A stretch of DNA of 64,000 nucleotides from Propionibacteriaceae bacterium UBA6122 (GTDB lineage: Bacteria; Actinomycetota; Actinomycetes; Propionibacteriales; Propionibacteriaceae): the NCBI GenBank assembly GCA_002428365.1, contig DIVW01000026.1, positions 1-64,000 of the forward strand. The letters run 5' to 3'. The position numbers and the translations under genes were made by a program. The notes under the pieces were generated by a model. That model was not told the origin of the DNA. It saw only the letters and a program-made list of their open reading frames with translations, and did no database searches. Shown one piece after another: positions 1 through 8,308 of this stretch; position 1 is the first letter of the stretch, and each line of letters opens with the position of its first letter.

Positions 1-781
1 AGTCGGTGGTGTTGACGCTCTGCCCACCTGGACCTGAAGAGCGAAACACGTCGACCCGAATGTCACCTTCAGGGACGTCGATGTGGTCGGTGTCCTCGGT
101 GACGGGGAGCACGTCCACACCGGCGAAGGAGGTTTGGCGGCGGCCCTGATTGTCGAAGGGGCTGATTCGTACCAGCCGGTGGGTCCCCTGCTCCACCGAC
201 AACAGGCCGTAGGCGAAGGGCTCCTTGATCGCAAAGGTGGCCGACTTCAGGCCGGCCTCTTCGGCATAGGAGATGTCGTAGACCTCAGTGGCATAGCCGT
301 GACGCTCGGACCAACGCAGATACATCCGCAGCAGCATCGCCGCGAAATCGGCCGCGTCCACTCCCCCGGCCTCGGAGCGAATCGTCACCAGGGCATCACG
401 CTGGTCGTACTCGCCAGACAGCAGGGTGCGGATCTCGAGCGCCTCAATATCGGCACCGAGGCCCTTCAGCTCGCGCTGAGCATCCTCCATGGCGGCCGCG
501 TCGGCTTCTTCCTCCGCCATCTCGATCATGATCGCCAGATCGTCCACCCGCCCGCGCAATGAGGTGAGCCGGTCAACTTCCGACTGGAGCCGGGACAGCC
601 GCGAGGTGACCTGCTGAGCGCGGTCCTGGTCGTCCCACAGGTCCGGTGCCGCTGCCTGTTCGGCCAAGTCGGCAATCGCCGCCTTCTTGGCGGCGGGGTC
701 GAGCACTGTCTCGATCGACGTCAAAGTTCGATCAAGGTCGGCCAGAGCGGCCTGCAGGTCTGCCACAGTCACAGCGGTCAA
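1..781 (-). CDS. prfB: Peptide chain release factor 2, 5' part (continues beyond window start)
   Basis: RF2 recognises UGA/UAA stop codons and triggers hydrolysis of peptidyl-tRNA in the ribosome. Reading leftward, the frame begins MTAVTVADLQAAL, has the helical N-terminal domain, and reaches the codon-recognition and catalytic region with RISPFDNQGRRQTSF and then FRSSGPGGQSVNTTD. The GGQ tripeptide that enters the peptidyl-transferase centre lies at about bases 15-25. The C-terminus is cut off by the window edge. I chose the TTG start at 781-779 because AGGACGG lies 6 bases upstream (788-794); an in-frame GTG at 772 is the alternative. The frame is continuous, so I see no programmed frameshift of the kind found in many RF2 genes. 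Confidence 0.93.
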   Translation of the reverse strand, partial: MTAVTVADLQAALADLDRTLTSIETVLDPAAKKAAIADLAEQAAAPDLWDDQDRAQQVTSRLSRLQSEVDRLTSLRGRVDDLAIMIEMAEEEADAAAMEDAQRELKGLGADIEALEIRTLLSGEYDQRDALVTIRSEAGGVDAADFAAMLLRMYLRWSERHGYATEVYDISYAEEAGLKSATFAIKEPFAYGLLSVEQGTHRLVRISPFDNQGRRQTSFAGVDVLPVTEDTDHIDVPEGDIRVDVFRSSGPGGQSVNTTD

Positions 782-879
782 CTCTACCCGTCCTTGAGGG
801 TTGCGAGCGCGATCCGGCCGCTCGGTCCCCATTCCGGGGGACTATATGAATGCATCACCCGCAGGAATTACCCCCATAT

Positions 880-920
880 GTCCCCCCATGGGGGACTGGT
901 TAGTCCCCCCAGTGGGGGAC
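880..920. promoter_or_regulatory. Two adjacent GTCCCCC/GGGGGAC palindromes
   Basis: Two perfect 7-base inverted repeats sit side by side: GTCCCCC (880-886) with GGGGGAC (890-896), and GTCCCCC (903-909) with GGGGGAC (914-920). Their starts are 23 bases apart, about two helical turns. They lie between prfB and the probable 6C RNA. The tandem arrangement suggests paired operators for an unidentified regulator; this is inference. Confidence 0.45.
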
Positions 921-1015
921 ATCCGATAGGCAGATAGGGAGAAATGGAGAAAAACTAGAAGAACTTGCGCAAAAACCCTTGCGCACTCCCGGAACCGCTG
1001 CGCTAAAGTACGTAT

Positions 1016-1135
1016 CGAGGCAAGAGGTTCCCCCCGAGCCCTAGCCCCAAAGAGAACTCCGGTTCCCCCCGAGCCGGACTCGCTGCCCCCCGGCAGTGCC
1101 CGCAGAACTCTCCCGGTTCGTGGCGGGCTCCTTCC
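1016..1135 (+). ncRNA. Probable 6C small RNA
   Basis: Three consecutive hairpins carry runs of six C in their loops: stem GGTTC/GAGCC at 1026-1040, stem CCGGTTC/GAGCCGG at 1059-1077, and stem CTGCC/GGCAG at 1083-1096. A further hairpin GCCCGC (1098-1103) with GCGGGC (1123-1128), followed by a pyrimidine-rich stretch, looks like a terminator. A candidate promoter lies just upstream (TTGCGC at 979-984, TAAAGT at 1004-1009, spacer 19), putting the 5' end near 1015. C-rich hairpin loops define the actinobacterial 6C RNA family, which normally has two; the family assignment rests on this structure and was not checked with a covariance model. Confidence 0.7.
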
Positions 1136-1140
1136 CTGTC

Positions 1141-1813
1141 TAGGGCCTGACTACGCCATTCACTCCCACAAGGGGTGCAGCACGCCTGCAGCCATCAGCG
1201 GCGACCCACGCCCGGATCGGCGACCAACCACAGCCCACAGACGTCAATACTCATTAACTCCGGTCAGGTTGCCTGCATCGGTGGTACCACCATTCTTCTT
1301 TAGTCAACTAGGCGGACGCACGCCAGGACGGCCTGACAGAATCCTCAACAAATGGCGCAGGCGGATCGCCTTGAACTCCTAAACGCACATTTCTGTCATA
1401 GATGCCGCTAACATTCAGCACGATAATCGGATTTAGTGCCGAACCCTTCCGCCCCACAATTGAGCAAGCCCCCGCACTCAGGAGGCCCGACTCGCCAACA
1501 AGGCGCTCACTAGGGGTTTTACTCACGGTCCCGCGTGTCGGCTCCGACACGCCGGTCACGATGGTCCGGGTAAAAGGGCATTCAGACACCACCGGGGGTA
1601 TACGACTTCCAAACTGCCACCGCAGGCGGATCCAGGCGATTGAATCGTCGATAATCACTCGTCTACGGCCGAAGAACACCTAATCAAGGCGGGTTTGCCG
1701 ACCCAGGGCTCCGCGGCGGCGTCCGCCAGCGGTTACCAACACCCGCCGAAAAATACCCTCCGGAGTATCCGCGGGACGAAGCACTGCCTCGACTCCTCTA
1801 AGATGTCTGCCCG
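1141..1813. other. Intergenic stretch without a convincing gene
   Basis: Frames of 123 codons (minus, 1308-1679) and 93 codons (plus, 1402-1683) overlap here, but neither has a recognisable domain, a good ribosome-binding site or codon use like the neighbours. I treat the region as non-coding between the probable 6C RNA and tRNA-Val. Confidence 0.5.
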
Positions 1814-1887
1814 GGGCGCATAGCTCAGTTGGTTAGAGCACCTCCCTTACAAGGAGGGGGTCAGGGGTTCGAGTCCCTTTGCGCCCA
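1814..1887 (+). tRNA. tRNA-Val (anticodon TAC)
   Basis: A full cloverleaf is visible: acceptor GGGCGCA pairs with TGCGCCC, the D arm follows, the anticodon stem CCTCC/GGAGG holds loop CTTACAA (anticodon TAC), and the T loop is TTCGAGT. Discriminator is A1887 and CCA is not encoded. It reads codon GTA and probably other Val codons by wobble. Confidence 0.95.
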
Positions 1888-1945
1888 CCCCGGCCGGACG
1901 TGACTCAGTCGGCCACCAGTCGGTCGACTGGCTAACTCGCCGAAG

Positions 1946-2368
1946 CTAGCGGCGCGACCCCTTGGGCCGCACCAGCTTCTGGGCCTGCCAGGCCTTGGAG
2001 ACAGTGACGGTGTTCGCCAGGGCCAGGCCTGCGGTTAATGCCGCCTCGGCCAGATCTGCGGGATCGACATAGCCATCACGCCCCACCCGCGGGCTGAACA
2101 ACCACAGATAGCCGCTGGCACTCAGGTCAGTGAGGGCGTCGACCAGTCCGTCACCGAGGTCGCCGTCATCGTCGCGCCACCACAGGAGCACCACGTCAAC
2201 GGCCTCGATGGCCTCATAGACAAAGTCCTCGCCGAGGGAGTCCAAAATGTCAGTGCGCAAGGCGTCATCGACATCGGAATCCCAGCCAAGTTCTTGAACC
2301 GCCGAACCTGGGCCGATCCCCAGTACGGCCGCGGACGACGTTGACGCCGCTCCGGGCGCAGTACTCAC
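1946..2368 (-). CDS. DUF3052 family protein
   Basis: This 140-residue acidic protein has the actinobacterial DUF3052 pattern: a glycine-rich N-terminus leading to VQELGWDSDVDDALR, a central VDVVLLWWRDDDGDL segment, and a C-terminus GLALANTVTVSKAWQAQKLV. Function is unknown. The start is GTG at 2368. It lies 80 bases downstream of aceE on the same strand, the arrangement familiar from mycobacterial genomes where a DUF3052 gene neighbours aceE and the fatty-acid genes. The conserved linkage suggests co-expression with pyruvate dehydrogenase, but no enzymatic motif is visible. Confidence 0.85.
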   Translation of the reverse strand: MSTAPGAASTSSAAVLGIGPGSAVQELGWDSDVDDALRTDILDSLGEDFVYEAIEAVDVVLLWWRDDDGDLGDGLVDALTDLSASGYLWLFSPRVGRDGYVDPADLAEAALTAGLALANTVTVSKAWQAQKLVRPKGSRR

Positions 2369-2448
2369 GCTGGTCTACCTACTTCCGCTCTTACCGAAAA
2401 GATGGATTCAGCCTGCCAGATCAGACCCGCAGAGAAAAGCGCAGCCGC

Positions 2449-5211
2449 TCACGAGTCGCCGCCGACTACCCCAGAGCTGCCGGCCGAGACGTCGTCCAAG
2501 CGGTAAAGCTCGGCCGCCCTGGCTGGCCAACTGGAGTCAACTTCGCCAGCTTCGGCCAGCTTCTGCAGCGTGCGCACCACGATCGAAGGACCGTCAATGC
2601 CGAAGAACCGCCGCGCGGCCGCCCGGGTGTCAGAGAAGCCGAAGCCGTCCGCGCCAAGCGAGGCGAAGGGCTGCGGCACCCAGTTCTGAATCTGATCCTG
2701 CACCCCGCGCATGTAATCCGACACCGCGATCACCGGGCCAGGGCGTCCGGCCAGCTTCTGGGTCACCCAGGGCAACTCGATCGGCCCGGGCACCTGACGG
2801 AAGCGCTGCTCGTCGTAGCGCAGGCCATCCCGGCGCAGTTCGTTCCAGCTGGTGACGCTCCAAACATCGGCCACCACCCCGAAATCGCGCTTCAGCAGTT
2901 CCTGGGCCTCCAAAGCCCACGCCACCCCGACACCGGAGGCCAGCAACTGTGCCCGCTTGGCGTCGGCGTTAACCCCCTCAAAGCTGCCCTCAGCGAGCAG
3001 GTGGAGTCCGCGGACGATGCCGTCAACGTCGACATTCTCCGGCTCAGCAGGCTGAATGGCCGGCTCGTTGTAGACGGTCAGGTAGAAGATCACGTCTTCG
3101 GGCGTCTCGCCATACATGCGCTGCAGGCCAGCAGCCATGATGTGGGCGATCTCGTAGCCATAGGCCGGGTCATAGGCGACCACTGCCGGGTTGGTCGCGG
3201 CCAACTGGTGGCTGTGACCGTCCATGTGCTGGGTACCCTCGCCGGTCAAGGTGGTCCGCCCAGCAGTGGCGCCGATCAGGAAACCGCGGCTGAGCTGATC
3301 AGCCGCCGCCCAGATCGCGTCCCCGGTGCGCTGGAAACCGAACATCGAATAGAAGACGTAGATCGGCACCAGATGCACCCCGTGGGTCGCATACGAGCTA
3401 CCCACAGCGGTGAAGGCGGCCATCGAGCCGGCTTCGTTGATCCCCATGTGCAGAATCTGGCCCTGCGGGCTCTCCCGGTAGGCCAACATCAGCTCGTTGT
3501 CGACCGGGGTGTAGTTCTGCCCGTGCGGGTTGTAGATCTTGATCGTCGGGAAGAACGAGTCCATGCCGAAAGTACGGGCCTCGTCGGGAATGATCGGCAC
3601 CACGTGCGCGCCGAACTCCTTATCGCGCATGAGGTCCTTCAGCAGCCGCACCCAGGCCATCGTGGTGGCCACCGGCTGGTTGCCCGAGCCCTTCCGAACC
3701 GTCTCATAGGCGGACGGCTCCGGCAGCTTCAGCGCCTTGGGCTGGTTGCGCCGCTCGGGCACCCAGCCGCCAAGGGCCTGGCGGCGCTCCAGGGCATATT
3801 TGACCCGCTCATCGGCCGCGCCGGGATTGACGTACGGCGGCTGATAGGGGTTTTCCTCCAGCACCGCATCGGCGATGGGGATGTCCAGCCGATCGCGGAA
3901 CTGCTTCAGGTCGTCCAGCGCCAGCTTCTTCATCTGGTGGGTGGCATTACGGCCAGCGAAGTGGCTGCCCAGGAAGTAGCCCTTGATGGTGTGGGCCAGG
4001 ATCACCGTCGGCGCACCCTTGAACTCGGCCGCGGCGGCGTAGGCCGCGTAGACCTTGTTGAAGTCGTGGCCGCCACGGGAGAGCTTCCAGATTCGGTCGT
4101 CCGACCAGTCTTCGACCATCTTCGCGGTGCGCTCGTCGCGGTCGAAGAAATGCTTGCGGACGTAGGCGCCGTCGTTGGCCTTGAACGTCTGGTAGTCGCC
4201 ATCGGTGGTGGTGTTCATCACATTCACCAGGGCGCCCTCGGCGTCGGCGGCCAGTAGCGGGTCCCAGCCACGGCCCCACACGACCTTGATCACGTTCCAA
4301 CCGGCGCCGCGGAAGAAGCTCTCCAGTTCCTGCATGATCTTGGAGTTGCCACGCACCGGGCCGTCGAGGCGCTGCAGATTGCAGTTCACCACGAAGGTGA
4401 GGTTGTCCAGGCCCTCATAGGCGGCCAACTGCAGGGCGCCCCGGCTCTCCACCTCGTCCATCTCGCCGTCGCCGAGGAAGGCCCAGACCCGCTGCTCGGA
4501 GGTGTCCTTGATGCCCCGGTTGGTGAGGTACTTGTTGATTTGGGCCTGGTGGATCGCGTTGATAGGGCCCAGGCCCATCGAAACAGTCGGGAACTCCCAG
4601 AAGCTGGGCATCTGGCGCGGATGAGGGTAGGACGGCAGCGCGCGCACCGTCCCATTGACCAAGTGGCTCTTCTCCTGACGGAAGCCGTCCAACTCGTCCT
4701 CGCTGAGCCGCCCCTCAAGGAAGGCGCGGGCGTACATGCCCGGGCTGGCGTGGCCCTGGAAGAACACCTGATCACCACCACCTGGGTGGTCCTTGCCACG
4801 GAAGAAGTGGTTGAACCCAACCTCGTAGAGCGTCGAGGCTGAGGCGTAAGTAGAGATGTGGCCGCCAACGCCGACTCCGGGTCGCTGGGCGCGATGCACC
4901 ATCATTGCGGCGTTCCAGCGCACCAACCGACGGAACCGTCGCTCCAGGTCCACATCGCCCGGATAAGGAGGCTCGACATCGGCCGGGATCGTGTTGACGT
5001 AGTCGGTGGCCGTCAGCGCTGGCAGCCCCACCCGTTGGCTCCGCGCCCGCTCCAGCAGCTTGAGCATGATGTAGCGCGCCCGATTTCGACCGTCGGTGTC
5101 GATCATCAGGTCGAGCGACTCCAGCCACTCGGCAGTCTCTTCGGAGTCGATGTCGGGGAGATTGGTCGGCAATCCGTTCAGGATCGCGTCGGCGGAATCA
5201 CCGGTTGCCAC
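2449..5211 (-). CDS. aceE: Pyruvate dehydrogenase E1 component, homodimeric type
   Basis: AceE decarboxylates pyruvate with thiamine diphosphate and passes the acetyl group to the lipoyl E2 subunit, feeding acetyl-CoA to the TCA cycle and fatty-acid synthesis. The 920-residue length fits the single-chain E1 family rather than the alpha/beta type. The thiamine-diphosphate/Mg motif GDGEMDEVESRG is at about residues 245-256 and is followed by LTFVVNCNLQRLDGPVRGN. The transketolase-like pyrimidine domain (ARTFGMDSFFP, MGINEAGSMAAF) and a C-terminal domain follow. The start is GTG at 5211. It is transcribed away from the pucR-fab block, sharing the 5212-5428 region with the divergent small gene. 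E2 and E3 genes are not in the window. Confidence 0.95.
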   Translation of the reverse strand: MATGDSADAILNGLPTNLPDIDSEETAEWLESLDLMIDTDGRNRARYIMLKLLERARSQRVGLPALTATDYVNTIPADVEPPYPGDVDLERRFRRLVRWNAAMMVHRAQRPGVGVGGHISTYASASTLYEVGFNHFFRGKDHPGGGDQVFFQGHASPGMYARAFLEGRLSEDELDGFRQEKSHLVNGTVRALPSYPHPRQMPSFWEFPTVSMGLGPINAIHQAQINKYLTNRGIKDTSEQRVWAFLGDGEMDEVESRGALQLAAYEGLDNLTFVVNCNLQRLDGPVRGNSKIMQELESFFRGAGWNVIKVVWGRGWDPLLAADAEGALVNVMNTTTDGDYQTFKANDGAYVRKHFFDRDERTAKMVEDWSDDRIWKLSRGGHDFNKVYAAYAAAAEFKGAPTVILAHTIKGYFLGSHFAGRNATHQMKKLALDDLKQFRDRLDIPIADAVLEENPYQPPYVNPGAADERVKYALERRQALGGWVPERRNQPKALKLPEPSAYETVRKGSGNQPVATTMAWVRLLKDLMRDKEFGAHVVPIIPDEARTFGMDSFFPTIKIYNPHGQNYTPVDNELMLAYRESPQGQILHMGINEAGSMAAFTAVGSSYATHGVHLVPIYVFYSMFGFQRTGDAIWAAADQLSRGFLIGATAGRTTLTGEGTQHMDGHSHQLAATNPAVVAYDPAYGYEIAHIMAAGLQRMYGETPEDVIFYLTVYNEPAIQPAEPENVDVDGIVRGLHLLAEGSFEGVNADAKRAQLLASGVGVAWALEAQELLKRDFGVVADVWSVTSWNELRRDGLRYDEQRFRQVPGPIELPWVTQKLAGRPGPVIAVSDYMRGVQDQIQNWVPQPFASLGADGFGFSDTRAAARRFFGIDGPSIVVRTLQKLAEAGEVDSSWPARAAELYRLDDVSAGSSGVVGGDS

Positions 5212-5428
5212 TGTTTCGTCGCCTTTCGGAGGTGTCGCACAAGATCGTCGTGCTTTGTCAGACCATATCGGCCCGCACTCAGCCCAACCCCGGCGCTAGC
5301 CCACGGCATTCCCGCTACCCGCTGCCAAATCAGCAGTTCCTACCCCCCGGGGAGCCCGACGAGCACCAATCGGGACGCCGACCCGGCTTCCCCGACGATC
5401 GGTGCCCGACAGCCTTAGGATCAAGACC

Positions 5429-5776
5429 ATGACCTTCGCCGAACTGATCGACGCCGCCGAGGCGGACGGCGCGGCCGCGTTGCGCGAAATACTGCGACTC
5501 GCCCGCGCTGCGTCCCCCGAAGCCGATGAGGGCGTCAGCTACGGCGTCGCCGCTCTGCTGCACCAGGGACAGCCCTTGATTGGCATTGGCACCAATGCCA
5601 AGGGCTACGCGCTCTTCCCGTTCAGCGGCTCAGTGATGTCCGTGGTGGTCGACGACCTGAACGGCTGGCGAGTCACCAAGGGCTCGGTCGGCTTCGACGG
5701 CACCAAACCGCTACCCAGCGAGGTGGTGGAGCGGATCATCGGCCTGCGCCTGGCCGAGATTGCCCAGCGAAAGTGA
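5429..5776 (+). CDS. DUF1801-like small protein
   Basis: A 115-residue protein with the YdhG/DUF1801 pattern: an N-terminal helix, then DEGVSYGVAALLHQGQPLIGIG, YALFPFSGSVM, KGSVGFDGTKPLPSEVV and a final helix ending LRLAEIAQRK. This fold is small and alpha/beta, and its biochemical role is not established. I chose ATG 5429 over the upstream ATG at 5402 because conservation begins there. Its stop overlaps the GTG of the next gene by four bases (GTGA), so it is translationally coupled to the PucR-type regulator and probably starts that transcript, divergent from aceE. Confidence 0.75.
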   Translation: MTFAELIDAAEADGAAALREILRLARAASPEADEGVSYGVAALLHQGQPLIGIGTNAKGYALFPFSGSVMSVVVDDLNGWRVTKGSVGFDGTKPLPSEVVERIIGLRLAEIAQRK

Positions 5777-6966
5777 CTCCGCAAACCACAGCCGCCGAAA
5801 GAGCTTGGTGGCCCTCAACTGAAGCCCGGGCGGTAATCGCCAAAGACCTGACCGAACTCTCCGCCGAACTGACCACCGCCGCACTGGCTCGTATTGCCGA
5901 CCAGCACCCTTGGTTTGCTCAACTGGAGGCCGAGCACCGCTCCTGGGTGACCTTGGTGGCCCGCTCCGGCATCGACGGCTTCGTCACCTGGTTCACCTCC
6001 GGTGGCGAGGGTGATCCTGGCGCGCTGTTCGCGGCCGCCCCTCGCGCCCTCACCCGGCGCATCACCCTCAACCAGACCGTCGACCTGGTGCTGACCACTA
6101 TCGAAACCGTTGAGGAGCGGATCGCCGAGTTGCCAGCAGACGAGCAACTTCCGCTGCGAATCGGCATCCTGCGCTACTCCCGGGAGGTGGCCTTCGCCGC
6201 AGCCCGGGTCTATGCCCGTGCCGCTGAGATCCGCGGCGCCTGGGACGCCCGCCTGGAGTCAATGGTGGTGGACGCGATCATTCGCGGCGACGCCGATGAG
6301 TCGGTGGTTTCGCGGGCCTCAACCCTTGGCTGGGTCTCCCCCAGCCCCGGAGTAGCAGTGGTGATCGGACCGACACCGGCCGACCCGGGGGCAGCTGTGG
6401 AGTCGATCCGCGCCGCGGCCGGTCGCAACTCCTTGGATCTACTGGCCGCCCAGCAGGGTGATCGGCTGGTGCTGGTGATCGGCACCAGCGCCACCACCAC
6501 CGATCAGTTGGTCAGCCTCGTGGCCGAGTTCGTCGACGCTTTCGGGCCCGGCAATGTGGTCGTCGGCCCGATCGTGGCCAGCCTGATGGACGCCGCTGGC
6601 AGCGCCCGCAGCGCTCTGTCCGGCCTACGCGCCGCCCGCGCTTGGCCAGATGCCCCTCGTCCGGTGGCGGCAGAGAAGTTGCTGCCCGAACGTGCGCTGG
6701 CCGGTGACGGCCACGCTCGCCGCGCGCTAGCCGGGGAGCTTTACCAACCCTTGGTCGCCGCTGGCGGTGATCTGGTGGCCACCCTTTCGGCGTATTTCGA
6801 CACCGCTGGATCGATCGAGGCGACCTCGCGGGAGTTGTTCGTCCACGCCAACACCGTCCGTTATCGGCTGCGGCGGGTGCAGGAGGTAACCGGCTATTCA
6901 CCGACCGATGCCCGCGACGGCTACGCACTTCGGCTGGCACTGAGCCTTGGACGGCTCCTCGACTGA
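5773..6966 (+). CDS. PucR-family regulator, FasR-like (fatty-acid synthesis)
   Basis: This 397-residue protein ends in the PucR-type helix-turn-helix (ATSRELFVHANTVRYRLRRVQEVTGYSP, about residues 345-375). The centre is a degenerate GGDEF-like domain (VAVVIGPTPADP...LVLVIGTSA), and the N-terminus is an all-helical sensor-like region. Its place directly upstream of fabD-fabH-acpP-fabF matches Streptomyces coelicolor FasR, which activates those genes, and the mycobacterial orthologue between aceE and fabD. I infer the same role. The GTG start overlaps the preceding stop. A perfect palindrome at 7015-7033, between this gene and fabD, is a candidate binding site. Confidence 0.82.
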   Translation: MTPQTTAAERAWWPSTEARAVIAKDLTELSAELTTAALARIADQHPWFAQLEAEHRSWVTLVARSGIDGFVTWFTSGGEGDPGALFAAAPRALTRRITLNQTVDLVLTTIETVEERIAELPADEQLPLRIGILRYSREVAFAAARVYARAAEIRGAWDARLESMVVDAIIRGDADESVVSRASTLGWVSPSPGVAVVIGPTPADPGAAVESIRAAAGRNSLDLLAAQQGDRLVLVIGTSATTTDQLVSLVAEFVDAFGPGNVVVGPIVASLMDAAGSARSALSGLRAARAWPDAPRPVAAEKLLPERALAGDGHARRALAGELYQPLVAAGGDLVATLSAYFDTAGSIEATSRELFVHANTVRYRLRRVQEVTGYSPTDARDGYALRLALSLGRLLD

Positions 6967-7014
6967 CGGAAGCCACAATCACCTAGTGGGTGAACGGACT
7001 TACCAGCGCCTTGG

Positions 7015-7033
7015 TTTGTAGGTTTCCTACAAA
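7015..7033. promoter_or_regulatory. Palindrome upstream of fabD, candidate FasR-type operator
   Basis: TTTGTAGG (7015-7022) and CCTACAAA (7026-7033) form a perfect 8-base inverted repeat around TTT. It is 67 bases upstream of the chosen fabD start and AT-richer than its surroundings. As there is no U-run and the downstream operon needs a promoter here, an operator is more likely than a terminator. Binding by the adjacent PucR-type protein is inferred from position only. Confidence 0.5.
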
Positions 7034-7099
7034 TCGCGCCCCCGGTTTTTCGTGGCGTCCGACGCCGGGTCTGCGTCCGAGATTCGACACAGTGGTCTC

Positions 7100-8308
7100 G
7101 TGCTCGCAATCGTCGCGCCCGGACAGGGCGCCCAAACCCCAGGCTTCCTCGGCCCGTGGTTGGCTGAACCCCGTTTCGCCGACCGACTTAGGTGGCTCTC
7201 TACAGTCGCTGGCCTCGACCTGGCCTACTACGGCACCGAAGCTGATGCCGAAACCATCCGCGACACTGCGATCGCTCAGCCGCTGTTGGTCGCCGCCGGT
7301 TTGGTGACCGCCCTTGAGCTTTTCCCCCAGCCTGCAGACGGCTTCCAACGCACCGGCGTGGCCGCCGGTCACAGCGTCGGCGAGATCACCGCGGCTGCCG
7401 CCGTGGGCATCCTTTCGGCCGAACAGGCAATGGTGTTCGTCCGGGAGCGCGGCCAACAGATGGCCGCCGCGAGCGCAACCGTGCCGACTTCGATGATGGC
7501 CGTGATCGGTGGCGACGCCGACGAAGTAATGGCAGCCATCCAGGCAAACGGCCTCACCGCCGCGAACAACAACGGCTCCGGCCAGATCGTGGCTGCTGGC
7601 ACCGTCGAGCAACTCGCCGCCTTGCAGGCCAACCCGCCAGCGCGGGCTCGGCTGATCCAGCTTTCGGTGGCTGGCGCCTTCCACACCATCCACATGGAGC
7701 CAGCAGTAGCGCACCTTGCGCAGCTCTCGCGGGCCATCACCACCCACGACCCCCGCACTCGGCTGCTCTCCAATGCCGACGGCCAGGTCGTCCAGTCCGG
7801 TCGGGAATACCTGGGCCGCCTGGTCAAGCAGGTGGCCAGCCCCGTCCGCTGGGACCTTTGCTTGCAGACCATGGCCGACCTCGGGGTCACCGGGCTGCTG
7901 GAGTTGCCGCCCGCTGGCACCCTGGCCGGCATCGCCAAACGCAACCTCAAGGGCGTCGAGCTGTTCAGCCTCAACACCCCCGATCAGATTCCGGCGGCGC
8001 AGGAGTTCGTCGCCAAGCACGGCGACGGCGCTTCAGTAAGCCTGTTGAACTCCACCCCCTCCTGGATGCTGGTGGTCTCCCCCGGTAAGGGCGAGTTCCA
8101 CGCTGCTGAAGGCGTCGACGTAGGGGTGCGGTTGGAGACGGGCGCCGCGATCGGCACCGTGTCCAACCTTCGCAACACCATCGAGGTGGGCATGGCCCAC
8201 CCCGGCACCATCACCGAATGGCTGGTGGAGGACGGCGACCGGGTGGCCCCAGGCCAGCCGCTGATCCGCCTCTACCCAGCCCACGACTCCGCAGGAGCAG
8301 CCTCATGA
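7100..8308 (+). CDS. fabD: Malonyl-CoA:ACP transacylase fused to a biotinyl/lipoyl-like domain
   Basis: FabD loads malonyl groups onto acyl carrier protein. Residues 1-300 hold the transferase: the APGQGAQ start, the nucleophile elbow GHSVGE (Ser near residue 92), active-site region GAFHTIHM (catalytic His), and GLLELPPAGTLAGIAKRN. After about residue 315 comes an extra domain of about 80 residues (VVSPGKGEFHAAEG ... GTVSNLRNTIEVGMAHPGTITEWLVEDGDRVAPGQPLIRLYP), which has the hammerhead fold pattern of biotinyl/lipoyl domains. The hairpin reads NLRNTIEV where a carrier would have MKM or DK, so no modifiable lysine is seen. Usual FabD length is about 310 residues; this is 402. The start is GTG 7100; its stop overlaps fabH by four bases. 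Confidence 0.9.
   Translation: MLAIVAPGQGAQTPGFLGPWLAEPRFADRLRWLSTVAGLDLAYYGTEADAETIRDTAIAQPLLVAAGLVTALELFPQPADGFQRTGVAAGHSVGEITAAAAVGILSAEQAMVFVRERGQQMAAASATVPTSMMAVIGGDADEVMAAIQANGLTAANNNGSGQIVAAGTVEQLAALQANPPARARLIQLSVAGAFHTIHMEPAVAHLAQLSRAITTHDPRTRLLSNADGQVVQSGREYLGRLVKQVASPVRWDLCLQTMADLGVTGLLELPPAGTLAGIAKRNLKGVELFSLNTPDQIPAAQEFVAKHGDGASVSLLNSTPSWMLVVSPGKGEFHAAEGVDVGVRLETGAAIGTVSNLRNTIEVGMAHPGTITEWLVEDGDRVAPGQPLIRLYPAHDSAGAAS

Noticed and set aside
1308..1683. Overlapping frames of 123 and 93 codons
   Set aside because: They contradict each other by strand, lack good start signals and match no family; treated as non-coding.
2341..4257. 638-codon frame on the plus strand
   Set aside because: It lies wholly antisense to aceE, whose motifs are clear; high GC leaves such frames open by chance.
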